Shown: positions 1 to 7,732, counted from the stretch's first letter. The stretch: 23,276 nt of DNA from UBA6911 sp964481255 (GCA_964481255.1 CAYZTZ010000044.1:1-23276); one strand, 5' to 3'. The notes: generated from the letters alone by a model not told the origin. Made by a program: numbers and translations.

Positions 1-57
1 ATTGAAATAGAGCTCGGAGAAGAGAACATTTCGCGGCTTTCGGTCGTATTAACATAG
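1..57 (+). CDS. Possible 3' end of an upstream gene (partial)
   Basis: Frame 1 is open from the window edge for 18 codons and ends at TAG (55-57), reading IEIELGEENISRLSVVLT. The other two plus frames stop within the first nine bases. The stop lies 28 bases before the permease start, a spacing that would fit an operon. The stretch is too short to assign to any family and an 18-codon open stretch can occur by chance. Confidence 0.3.
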   Translation: MEIELGEENISRLSVVLT

Positions 58-85
58 GCGATGTATTTATTGCGGACGGGAGTCA

Positions 86-1498
86 TTGTCTTATCCCGAG
101 ATCCGCGGGTTATTCGACGGATCCTTTGCCTCCCGTGACCGGACGGACGGTCATGCCGGGTCGCAGGGTGATTCGACAGGTCCCGATAGCGTGAATTTAC
201 AAGTCCTTGAGCCTGATAGGCCGATCAGCCTTTCGGCGGCGCTGCAACCGGCGAGGCCGAGAAGCCTGCGCGCCGTATTATATGAAGCCCTTCGCATAGC
301 GGTCGACTCGATCTGGACGCATAAACTGCGCTCGGTTCTGACGCTGCTCGGCATCATTATCGGCGTGGCATCGGTCGTAACGGTGGGCGGAGCCATCGAA
401 GGGCTGGGCTCCTACGTATCCGACCGCGTGGTCTCCACCTTCGGGAGCAACACGTTCGTCGTGGCCCGGTTCGCCCGGACGAACATTTCCAGCGAGGATT
501 TCGAAGAAATCATCAAAAGGAACAGGAACCTGTATCCCGAGGATATGCGCGCGGTCGAGGAGAAATGCCGGGACTGCGAGGCGATTTCCACCACGCTCAA
601 CGGAACCGCGGATGTCAAGAGAGGAGACCGGACCTTTTATGATGCCAGCGTGACGGGCGTCAACGCGGATCTCCCCAGGATCCAGGAACTGGAGCTGGCC
701 GAGGGGCGCTTTCTTTCGAATTTCGATGTCACTCACGTCCAGCACAATGCCGTGATCGGCTACCAGATCCGGGAAGAACTGTTCGGGTCGGCGGAAGCGC
801 TGGGCAAGGAAATCAAGGTGGGCGGCGATCCGTATACCGTCATCGGCGTCGAGGTGCAGAACGGCAGTGTCATGGGCCAATCTCTCGACAACAGGGTTTA
901 CATTCCCTATACGGCCTTTCTAAAGAAATACGGCACCCGGCAGTCCATCCGGTTCAGGGTGAAAGCGCCTTCGGCCGAGGCCATGGAATCGACTCAGGAC
1001 GAGGTGCGGCAGATTCTCAGGGCGCGGCACAAGCTGCGGCCGGGCCAGGAGGACGACTTCGACATCCTGGCGAGCGCCGCTCTGCAGGAGGCGGTGGGAG
1101 AAATCACGTCCATCGTCGCCACGGCCATCATACCCATCACCCTTATTTCGCTCGTGGTGGGCGGGATCGTGGTCATGAATATCATGCTTGTGACGGTAAC
1201 CGAGAGGACGGTGGAGATCGGGATGCGCAAGGCCGTAGGGGCGAGACGGAGCGACATTCTTTTGCAGTTCCTGATCGAATCGGCCCTTTTGGCTTCTCTC
1301 GGCGGGGTCCTCGGCGTGCTGCTCGCCTATATCCTGAGCGTGATCATTCGAGCGGCCACTCCCGTACCGATGCATATCACGGTGGGTTATATCCTGATGG
1401 CCATTTTGACTTCGGGCGGCATCGGAGTGATTTCGGGCATCTACCCCGCGCACAAGGCGTCCAAGCTCAGTCCTATCGTCGCGCTGGCGAGGGAGTAA
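86..1498 (+). CDS. MacB/FtsX-type ABC transporter permease
   Basis: This is an inner-membrane permease of the MacB type, 470 residues. These proteins work as dimers with an ABC ATPase and usually a periplasmic adaptor, in efflux or lipoprotein/toxin release. A first membrane helix lies near residues 84-106 (VLTLLGIIIGVASVV), followed by a large periplasmic MacB_PCD-like domain to about residue 340. A C-terminal FtsX core of three helices follows and contains the family signature ERTVEIGMRKAVGARRSDI. The TTG start at 86 has GGGAG just upstream at 78-82. It gives about 60 residues before the usual permease start, so an in-frame GTG at 191 is an alternative. A second permease follows 38 bases later. 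No ATPase is visible upstream. The substrate cannot be read from the sequence. Confidence 0.88.
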   Translation: MSYPEIRGLFDGSFASRDRTDGHAGSQGDSTGPDSVNLQVLEPDRPISLSAALQPARPRSLRAVLYEALRIAVDSIWTHKLRSVLTLLGIIIGVASVVTVGGAIEGLGSYVSDRVVSTFGSNTFVVARFARTNISSEDFEEIIKRNRNLYPEDMRAVEEKCRDCEAISTTLNGTADVKRGDRTFYDASVTGVNADLPRIQELELAEGRFLSNFDVTHVQHNAVIGYQIREELFGSAEALGKEIKVGGDPYTVIGVEVQNGSVMGQSLDNRVYIPYTAFLKKYGTRQSIRFRVKAPSAEAMESTQDEVRQILRARHKLRPGQEDDFDILASAALQEAVGEITSIVATAIIPITLISLVVGGIVVMNIMLVTVTERTVEIGMRKAVGARRSDILLQFLIESALLASLGGVLGVLLAYILSVIIRAATPVPMHITVGYILMAILTSGGIGVISGIYPAHKASKLSPIVALARE

Positions 1499-1536
1499 CC
1501 ATCGCGGCCGCCGCCGAATCAGCGGAACGGAGATCT

Positions 1537-2772
1537 ATGGTCAACTATCGCGAAAATCTCTCCATGGCGCTCGATACCCTGCTGACGCACAAGTTCCGGT
1601 CGTTCCTGACGATTCTGGGCATCGTGGTGGGGATCCTTACGGTGATCGTCATCGCCTCGATCCTCACGGGCGTGAGACGCAGCGTCGTCACTTTGCTGGA
1701 GGATTACGGGACCAACACGATCTTCGCGTTCCACCTTGAAACGGGCATCAATATCGGACGCCGGTCCCAGGCGGAGATGAACCGCAAGCCGCTGACGGTG
1801 CGCGACGCTCAGGCGATCCGGGAGCAGTGCCCTTCCGTGCGCGATGTCAGCTGGTGGGCTTTCCCGTACCGGTCCCGCGTCAAAATCCAGTACAGGTCCA
1901 AGAGCCTGAGAAACTCCAATTTCATAGGAGCGCCGGCCAATTATATCAACGTGGCCACTCTCAGGCTCGCGAGCGGGCGTTTTTACACCGAGGCGGAAGA
2001 TGCGCACCGGATGGAAGTCGCCGTCCTGGGGCCGGACGCCGCCGAAGCGCTGTTTGTGGACGCGGACCCCGTCGGCAAGAGAATACTGGTGCAGGGTCAT
2101 CCCTTCACGGTTCTCGGTGTGGTGGAAAAGAGCAAGACCGGGTTTCTCGGCAGCGACACGGACAGCGCCGTGATCATCCCCTATCGCACTTTTCGTAAAC
2201 TGATGCCCTGGGAGGAATGGCACTTCTTTTTTATTCAGGCCCATTCGGGAAAGCTCTCCCGGGCTTTGGATGAGACCGAGAGTATTCTGCGTCGAATGCG
2301 CGGGGTCAAGCCCTCGGAAGCCAGCAATTTCAGCCTATCGACGGCCGATCGCTACATCGAGCAGTTCGACTCGATCACGGCGACGATCGGGCTGATCGCC
2401 ATCGCGATTTCCAGCGTGGGCCTTCTTGTCGGCGGAATCGGCGTCATGAACATCATGCTGGTGTCGGTCACCGAGAGAACCAGGGAAATCGGTATCCGCA
2501 AGGCGATCGGCGCCACGAGACGGGACATCGTCCTGCAATTTCTTTTGGAGGCAATGACGCTGACGGGGGTGGGCGGCGTTTTCGGGATCATTCTGGCATT
2601 CGCCGCCAGCTATCTTATCGTCGCCCTGCTTCCCTCCCTGCCCACCGTGATCCCCGCGTGGTCCGTCATCGCGGGGCTGAGCGTTTCGGTGGCGATCGGC
2701 CTGATCTTCGGAGTGTGGCCGGCCCGTAAGGCCGCTCTGCTCGACCCCATCGAAGCTCTCCGCTATGAATAA
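1537..2772 (+). CDS. MacB/FtsX-type ABC transporter permease (second copy)
   Basis: This 411-residue inner-membrane permease has the same architecture as the gene before it. The N-terminal segment ALDTLLTHKFRSFLTILGI leads into the first membrane helix. A periplasmic MacB_PCD-like domain follows. The C-terminal FtsX region has GGIGVMNIMLVSVTERTREI and the IRKAIGATRRDIVLQFLLEA signature, ending in the usual WPARKAALLDPIEALRYE. The ATG at 1537 is preceded by GGAACGGAG, and this start matches the usual N-terminus. Two adjacent, clearly different permeases suggest a heterodimeric transporter or two related systems sharing an ATPase. The matching kinds of adaptor and ATPase are found 17 kb away at 19551-21774, not next to this gene. 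Confidence 0.9.
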   Translation: MVNYRENLSMALDTLLTHKFRSFLTILGIVVGILTVIVIASILTGVRRSVVTLLEDYGTNTIFAFHLETGINIGRRSQAEMNRKPLTVRDAQAIREQCPSVRDVSWWAFPYRSRVKIQYRSKSLRNSNFIGAPANYINVATLRLASGRFYTEAEDAHRMEVAVLGPDAAEALFVDADPVGKRILVQGHPFTVLGVVEKSKTGFLGSDTDSAVIIPYRTFRKLMPWEEWHFFFIQAHSGKLSRALDETESILRRMRGVKPSEASNFSLSTADRYIEQFDSITATIGLIAIAISSVGLLVGGIGVMNIMLVSVTERTREIGIRKAIGATRRDIVLQFLLEAMTLTGVGGVFGIILAFAASYLIVALLPSLPTVIPAWSVIAGLSVSVAIGLIFGVWPARKAALLDPIEALRYE

Positions 2773-3016
2773 GCCCCCGTGTTGCGGTCGGCCTCGGCCC
2801 GAGGCGGGTCGTCGACATTCACGGCGTGCGATGCGGCTCATCCGCGGGTATTCCCCGTTCGCGGTTTTCCTGGGACCCCTAATCCGTGTTTCAACATGCG
2901 GCCCGCGGGGATGAAGTCCGCGCTTTGCGCGCGCATCTTCGCCATTGCGAAGGCAGGCTCTTGGAGTTAGACTCAACGGCAAGGCTATTCCGGTGTCGAT
3001 AATTCGAGGAGTCCCT
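2773..3016 (+). other. Intergenic region with hairpins before hisF
   Basis: No gene is supported here. Three hairpins are visible: GCCTCGG/CCGAGGC at 2791-2805, just after the permease stop; CGCGC-TTT-GCGCG at 2919-2931; and the perfect CTTCGC-CATT-GCGAAG at 2937-2952. The CTTC at 2937-2940 can also pair with GAAG at 2913-2916, so the last two structures compete. None is followed by a T run, and I see no histidine-rich leader peptide. Confidence 0.4.
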
Positions 3017-3796
3017 ATGAAGCCTGTCAAAATCATGCCGTGCCTTGATATGAAGGACGGCCGCGTGGTCAAGGGAATACACTTCGTCGATCTGGTGGAC
3101 GCGGGCGATCCCGTCGGCAACGCTTCCTTTTATCAGCAGGAGGGGGCGGACGAGCTGGCCATGCTGGATATCGCCGCCACGCTCGAAAACCGCAAAACGC
3201 GGATCGAATGGGTGAGAAAGGTCGCCTCCGTCATCCATATCCCTTTGACGGTCGGCGGCGGCATATCCGGCCTGGAGGATATTGAAATGCTCCTTGAGGC
3301 GGGGGCAAACAACGTGTCCATGAACAGCGCCGCCGTCAGGCGCCCGGCGCTCATCGAGGAGGCGGCCAAAAGATTCGGGTCCTCATGCATCACCGTGGCG
3401 ATCGACGCCCGCCGCAACAAAGACATGCCGTCCGGATTCGAACTCGTCATTTCCGGGGGCACGCAGCCGGTCGGCAAGGACGCCGTCGCTTGGGCGAAAC
3501 AGTGTGAAGACCTGGGGGCGGGCGTGATCCTGCCCACCAGCATGGATGGGGACGGGACGAGAGCCGGCTACGATCTGCAATACACGCGGGCCGTGGCAGA
3601 AGCCGTCCGGCTGCCCGTCGTCGCGTCGGGGGGCGCCGGCAAACTGCAGGATTTCCTCGATGCGGTCACCCAGGGCAAAGCCTGCATACTGCTGGCCGCC
3701 TCCGTTTTTCATTTCCGGGTCCTTAGCATTAAGCAAGTCAAGGAGTTCTTGAGAGATAGCGGCGTGCCGGTATTCCTTGCCAATCCAAGCATCTGA
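3017..3796 (+). CDS. hisF: HisF family cyclase (imidazole glycerol phosphate synthase subunit), divergent gate
   Basis: This 259-residue TIM barrel matches HisF along its whole length. HisF normally turns PRFAR plus ammonia from HisH into IGP and AICAR in histidine synthesis. Both catalytic aspartates are present: Asp11 in PCLDMKDGRVVKG and Asp130 in VAIDARR. Lys19 and the phosphate-binding GGG and ASGGAG loops are also kept. The ATG at 3017 has GAGGAG 5-10 bases upstream and aligns with the usual start; the longer reading frame from 2945 lacks such support. Oddities: no hisH, hisA or other his gene lies nearby. Of the four Thermotoga HisF gate residues (Arg5, Glu46, Lys99, Glu167) only Glu46 is unchanged; the others are Lys5, Asn99 and Val170. 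Family assignment is firm, but the role in histidine synthesis is uncertain. Confidence 0.88.
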   Translation: MKPVKIMPCLDMKDGRVVKGIHFVDLVDAGDPVGNASFYQQEGADELAMLDIAATLENRKTRIEWVRKVASVIHIPLTVGGGISGLEDIEMLLEAGANNVSMNSAAVRRPALIEEAAKRFGSSCITVAIDARRNKDMPSGFELVISGGTQPVGKDAVAWAKQCEDLGAGVILPTSMDGDGTRAGYDLQYTRAVAEAVRLPVVASGGAGKLQDFLDAVTQGKACILLAASVFHFRVLSIKQVKEFLRDSGVPVFLANPSI

Positions 3797-3934
3797 AACC
3801 AGGCCCAGGCAGGCGCTCGCGCTTCAGGCAATGATCAATGAAGCCAGGAGCAATTTTTATGAACCATCGAATGGCTCCCGCGATCCAATAATTCAGGCAA
3901 CATAACAGGAAGTGCAAATGAATATATCGATTTG

Positions 3935-3943
3935 TGCTATGAT
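3935..3943 (+). promoter_or_regulatory. Extended -10 promoter for the secreted protein gene
   Basis: TGcTATGAT at 3935-3943 fits an extended -10 element (TGn followed by a five-of-six match to TATAAT). No good -35 lies 16-18 bases upstream, which extended -10 promoters tolerate. Transcription would begin near 3950, about 33 bases before the ATG at 3983, leaving room for the GGGAGG ribosome site at 3971-3976. Confidence 0.45.
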
Positions 3944-3982
3944 TATAGAGAGCTTTCCGGCGCGGGAAGAGGGAGGTGTTCC

Positions 3983-4822
3983 ATGAAGGGCCTCACGGTC
4001 TTATTTATTATTTTCATGATGATCATGATGATAGTTCCTCAAAGTGGGAACAGCCAAGGCTATCAGGGTGCCCGCGGTGCGGTAGCCTCTGAATCCGCGG
4101 CACCGGGACGCGGCGGGTCGACACCTGCTGCAGGCCCGCCTGCCTACGCAGGAGGAGCTGCCGCAGCCGCCGTTGCGAGTTCCTCTCCTTCCGCCGGCAC
4201 GGGTTCCTATTCGGGCTACTACGGGGGCGGCACATCGGGCGACCCGGTAAATCTTCAAGGAACATCCTTCGGATCGTTGTGGATGTATCAGGACTTCAAT
4301 AACTACTATTACTATCTTTGCAGCCATTTCAATTTGAATCCGTCCTATTTTGACCGATTCTATCGGCACACGGAGCCCTTGATCACTCCGGAAATGCTCA
4401 GGCTGACTCTGCGTACACCCATCCGCTTGAGCTCGAGGATGCTGGATTCGATCGACCAGCTGGAGGCCATGCTCCGGGATGTCGAGTCCGGCAAGACGAT
4501 AGACCGGAAGGCGCTGCTGAACAAATCCAGGGAGATCCGCGAATTCGCAAAACAGATCCGCAGAAACCAGACCCTGCAGCATTTTGACCTGCGGGAAGAC
4601 ACGGATCTTTTCAAGCAGGATGAAAACGGCTTAAGCCTGGAAGCCCTTGACAGGATACGCGCCATGGCGGTTGATCTCGACCATCAACTGAGGAACATGT
4701 ACAGCCAGACCGCCACCTCGACCATTTCCGTTGAGAATTATAAGCAACCGTCTCTGGAGTCATTGGCCAAAGGCATTGAAAGGCTGTGCAAAAACATCGA
4801 AAAGTCCGCGAAAAACATGTAG
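3983..4822 (+). CDS. Secreted hypothetical protein with Ala/Gly/Ser-rich linker and helical C-terminus
   Basis: I do not recognise this 279-residue protein. The ATG at 3983 has GGGAGG six bases upstream. The product starts with a hydrophobic, methionine-rich signal-like segment (residues 1-19) followed by SGNSQG, a plausible cleavage region. Residues 27-90 are low-complexity Ala/Gly/Ser/Pro. Residues 95-130 are rich in aromatics, including four tyrosines in a row (108-111) and a single Cys113. From about 131 to the end the sequence is charged and looks helical, with spaced Leu/Ile as in a coiled coil or helical bundle. An export signal, flexible linker and helical domain suggest an envelope or periplasmic protein. 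It has its own promoter and is followed by a 328-base gap, so it looks monocistronic. Confidence 0.75.
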   Translation: MKGLTVLFIIFMMIMMIVPQSGNSQGYQGARGAVASESAAPGRGGSTPAAGPPAYAGGAAAAAVASSSPSAGTGSYSGYYGGGTSGDPVNLQGTSFGSLWMYQDFNNYYYYLCSHFNLNPSYFDRFYRHTEPLITPEMLRLTLRTPIRLSSRMLDSIDQLEAMLRDVESGKTIDRKALLNKSREIREFAKQIRRNQTLQHFDLREDTDLFKQDENGLSLEALDRIRAMAVDLDHQLRNMYSQTATSTISVENYKQPSLESLAKGIERLCKNIEKSAKNM

Positions 4823-5150
4823 CCCGCACCCCAAGGATGAAACGTTTCTGAGCCGCCTGGTGATGCGTTCCCCCACAGCATCCGATCCTGCAAGCCCGGC
4901 GTTCCTGTCCTTTTTTGCGTGAAATCGGCACCCTGATTGGCTTAATCTGGCCCCATCCCGCCCCGTCACGGGGTCTGGACGGATAGGCCTTGGGCAGAAA
5001 GGAACGCCGGGAGTCCGGCTTGGAGACTCCATAGACTGAATCAATGCGGCTTCATGCTGTGCGCATGCGCCGGAAAAAGTCCCTTCAGGTTTTATAGAGG
5101 GCGTTGCAGATTTGCCTTCGATATCCGGATATAGAAAAGGAGGAGTTTCT
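4823..5150 (+). other. Gene-free structured leader before the molybdenum hydroxylase genes
   Basis: No convincing coding frame is present. A perfect 12-base inverted repeat, cccggcgttcct (4895-4906) and aggaacgccggg (5000-5011), encloses smaller stems. These are ggcc/atcc at 4950-4958 region pairing with ggat/ggcc at 4981-4989, and ccccg-tca-cgggg at 4961-4973. The 3' arm of the long stem overlaps another hairpin, gccgg-gagt-ccggc (5006-5019), and also ggagtc/gactcc (5010-5030). A run of six T residues follows the 5' arm at 4911-4916. The palindrome gcgcatgcgc lies at 5061-5070. The arrangement resembles an RNA element with alternative folds; function unknown. Confidence 0.4.
5137..5143 (+). 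promoter_or_regulatory. Strong ribosome binding site that sets the GTG start of the [2Fe-2S] subunit
   Basis: AAGGAGG, a near-perfect anti-16S match, lies seven bases before GTG at 5151. It decides for this start over the TTG at 5112 in the same frame, which has no such site. Confidence 0.75.
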
Positions 5151-5630
5151 GTGGAGCAACAAATCCGTTTCAGGCTTAACGGCCGTTCCGTCAGCGTCGT
5201 CACCGACGGCGAAAGGCCGCTGCTCTGGGTGCTGCGGACGGATCTTGGCATGACCGGCGTCAAATACGGCTGCGGCCTTGGCCAATGCGGATCCTGCACC
5301 GTCCTCATCGACAAGGAGGCCGTTCGGTCCTGCCGGTACCCGGTCAGAAACGCCGCGGGCAAGGATATTCTCACCATAGAGGGTCTTGCCGCGGACGGAA
5401 AGCTTCATCCGCTGCAAAAGGCGTTTATACATCACGGAGCCGTTCAGTGCGGTTTCTGCACGTCGGGCATGATTCTCCAGGGCTATAGCCTGCTGCTTAA
5501 GAACGCCAACCCAAGCCGGGAGGAAATCGTCGCGGACATGGATCGAAACCTGTGCCGCTGCGGCGCCTACTCAAGGATTGTGGATGCGATCCGGACGGCC
5601 GCGGCGGAACTGAGAGGAGGCAAAGCATGA
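5151..5630 (+). CDS. Molybdenum hydroxylase [2Fe-2S] subunit (xanthine dehydrogenase/aldehyde oxidase family)
   Basis: This 159-residue protein is the small electron-transfer subunit of a molybdenum hydroxylase. It carries two [2Fe-2S] clusters that take electrons from the molybdopterin site. The plant-ferredoxin-like N-terminal cluster is bound by Cys41, Cys46, Cys49 and Cys61 (CGLGQCGSC). The C-terminal helical domain binds the second cluster through Cys100, Cys103, Cys135 and Cys137 (QCGFC and CRC). All eight ligands are present and the length is normal. Its stop codon overlaps the start of the next gene as ATGA, so the two subunits are translationally coupled. It has no signal sequence of its own, so it would be carried across the membrane by the Tat-targeted partner if the enzyme is periplasmic. 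Confidence 0.93.
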   Translation: MEQQIRFRLNGRSVSVVTDGERPLLWVLRTDLGMTGVKYGCGLGQCGSCTVLIDKEAVRSCRYPVRNAAGKDILTIEGLAADGKLHPLQKAFIHHGAVQCGFCTSGMILQGYSLLLKNANPSREEIVADMDRNLCRCGAYSRIVDAIRTAAAELRGGKA

Positions 5631-7732
5631 CATCAAGCCGCCATGAAGCGATGGATCGCAGGGAGTTCCTGAAGCTGCTCGGCCCGGGACTCTACGTTCT
5701 GTTCTCGACCGAAGGCTTCGTCTTCGCTCAGCAGCCGGGAGGCCGCGGCTATCCCGACGATTTCAACGCCTATCTCCGGATCGCCGAAGACGGGAGCGTG
5801 ACCTGTTACACCGGCAAGATCGAGATGGGACAGGGCATCATCGCCGCACTCGCTCAGATGCTGGCCGAAGAGCTCGAGGTGGCCTATGAGTCCGTGAAAA
5901 TGGTGATGGGAGACACGAAACTGTGTCCCTGGGACGCGGGCACAAACGGTTCGCGAAGCGTAAAGTACTTCGGCCCGGCTCTGCGGGCGGCCGGGGCGGA
6001 AGCGCGCGAAGTCCTGATCCAGCTGGCCGCGGAGCAGCTTCAAGCGCCGCGAGACCGCCTTTTCGCGAAAAACGGGATAATCCGGGATAAATCGGATCCC
6101 CGAAGGGAAGTCGCCTACGGGTTTCTCACCAAAGGCAGGACCATAGAGCGCCGCCTGGGGCAAAAACCTCCCTTGAAGCCGCCTTCGGCTTTCGCCGTCT
6201 GCGGGAAATCTCTGACTCGACCCGACTTCGAGGACAAGGTGACCGGTAAAGCGCGATTTGCCGGGGATATCCGCCTGCCGGGCATGCTTTATGGAAAAGT
6301 GCTCAGGCCGCCGGTTCACGGCGCCACGCTGAAGTCGGTCCGGATTGATGCCGTCGGTCAAATCGAGGGGGCGCGCGTTCTGCGGGACGGCGACTTCATC
6401 GGCGTCGTTCATCCACTCCCCGATATGGCGGAGAAGGCTCTGGCGCTGATTCGGGCGGAATACGAGCAGCCGGAGCCGCAGGTGGATGACGCGAACATTC
6501 ACGAGCGGCTTTTAAATGCGTCGGGCAGGGATAATGTCGTCGAGAATAAGGGCGATCTTGAGGACGGCATCCGCAAATCGGCGCGGCAATTCGAGGAGTT
6601 GTACTTCACGCCCTATGTCGCTCATGCCGCGGCCGAAACGCATAGCGCCGTGGCCGACGTGCGCAGGGACGACGCGACGGTCTGGGTGGGCACCCAGAGG
6701 CCTTTCGGCGCCAATGAAGAGATCGCAAGAGCCATCGGCATGCCTTCGGACAAGGTGCGCGTCATCACGCCGTACGTCGGCGGCGGATTCGGCGGAAAAA
6801 GCCAGGTCGGACAGGCCGTGCAGGCGGCGCGCCTTTCAAAGATGGCCCTGTGTCCCGTCCAGGTCGTCTGGACGCGCGAAGAAGAGTTTTTCTACGACAC
6901 GTTCCAGCCGGCCGCGGTCGTAAAGATAAGATCCGGGCTGGATGAATCGAACCGGATAACCTTCTGGGACTATCACGTGTTCTACGCCGGCGACAGAAGT
7001 TCACAGAACATTTACGATGTCGCCAACGTCAGAACGGTTTCCCGCGGCGGCGCCTTCGGCGGCGGAGGCCCGCATCCCTTCGGGACGGGGGCGTGGCGCG
7101 GCCCCGGAAGCAATACCAATATCTTCGCGCGGGAATCCCACATTGATATCATGGCGGCAAAAGCGGGGATGGATCCGCTCCAGTTCCGCCTTCATAACCT
7201 TGCCGACGAGAGGATGATCCGCGTCGTGCGGGCGGCCGCGGAAAAGTTCGGTTGGGAAAAGGCCAAAACGCCCAGCGGGCGCGGCCGGGGGATGGTATGC
7301 CTCGATTATCTTGGGACCTATGTCGCGGCGATGGCCAAGATAAACCTGGATAGAGCCTCCGGGCGCATCCGCGTCGAGCGCGTCGTTATCGCCCAGGATA
7401 TGGGTCCCGTGATTAATCCTGAGGGCGCGCGCATGCAAATGGAAGGCGCGGTCACCATGGGACTGGGATACTGCCTGAGCGAAGAGATCCGTTTCCGCGG
7501 GGGTGCCATCGGGAATGTGGATTTCGGCTCCTACGAAATTCCGCGATTTTCCTGGGCTCCCGCTGTCGAGTGCGTTCTTGTCGATAACGACGGGATAGCC
7601 CCTTCGGGATGCGGTGAACCGCCGATTGTCGGTATGGGCGCATTGATAGCCAACGCTCTGTTCGATGCTTCCGGCCTGCGATTAAACCGGCTCCCGCTCA
7701 CGCCCGAAAGAATCAGGGCGAAGTTGACCTAG
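5627..7732 (+). CDS. Tat-exported molybdopterin-binding hydroxylase subunit (isoquinoline 1-oxidoreductase beta-like)
   Basis: This is the 701-residue catalytic subunit of a molybdenum hydroxylase. The N-terminus carries a twin-arginine signal, DRREFLKLL, followed by a hydrophobic stretch. The ATG at 5627 overlaps the previous stop. An N-terminal IorB-like segment (KIEMGQGIIAALAQMLAEEL) precedes the aldehyde oxidase hammerhead-type domain (near GKSLTRPDFEDKVTGKARFAG). The molybdopterin-binding region follows, with PYVGGGFGGK and QDMGPVINPEGARMQMEGA. The active-site Glu664 sits in GEPPIVGMGA. The split into a small iron-sulfur protein and a Tat-targeted large subunit, without an FAD subunit, fits the IorAB-like branch, which passes electrons to a cytochrome or other carrier rather than NAD. 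The substrate cannot be told from sequence. No maturation (XdhC-like) gene is in the window. Confidence 0.92.
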   Translation: MTSSRHEAMDRREFLKLLGPGLYVLFSTEGFVFAQQPGGRGYPDDFNAYLRIAEDGSVTCYTGKIEMGQGIIAALAQMLAEELEVAYESVKMVMGDTKLCPWDAGTNGSRSVKYFGPALRAAGAEAREVLIQLAAEQLQAPRDRLFAKNGIIRDKSDPRREVAYGFLTKGRTIERRLGQKPPLKPPSAFAVCGKSLTRPDFEDKVTGKARFAGDIRLPGMLYGKVLRPPVHGATLKSVRIDAVGQIEGARVLRDGDFIGVVHPLPDMAEKALALIRAEYEQPEPQVDDANIHERLLNASGRDNVVENKGDLEDGIRKSARQFEELYFTPYVAHAAAETHSAVADVRRDDATVWVGTQRPFGANEEIARAIGMPSDKVRVITPYVGGGFGGKSQVGQAVQAARLSKMALCPVQVVWTREEEFFYDTFQPAAVVKIRSGLDESNRITFWDYHVFYAGDRSSQNIYDVANVRTVSRGGAFGGGGPHPFGTGAWRGPGSNTNIFARESHIDIMAAKAGMDPLQFRLHNLADERMIRVVRAAAEKFGWEKAKTPSGRGRGMVCLDYLGTYVAAMAKINLDRASGRIRVERVVIAQDMGPVINPEGARMQMEGAVTMGLGYCLSEEIRFRGGAIGNVDFGSYEIPRFSWAPAVECVLVDNDGIAPSGCGEPPIVGMGALIANALFDASGLRLNRLPLTPERIRAKLT

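Noticed and set aside
2779..2970. 63-codon open frame between the permease and hisF
   Set aside because: No ribosome site or recognisable pattern, and it covers several hairpins.
5633..6502. Long minus-strand open frame opposite the molybdopterin subunit gene
   Set aside because: It is a shadow caused by high GC at third positions; the plus-strand frame has all family motifs.
6970..6985. CACGTG core resembling a parS site inside the molybdopterin subunit gene
   Set aside because: The flanking bases do not match the parS arms; only the six-base core is shared.
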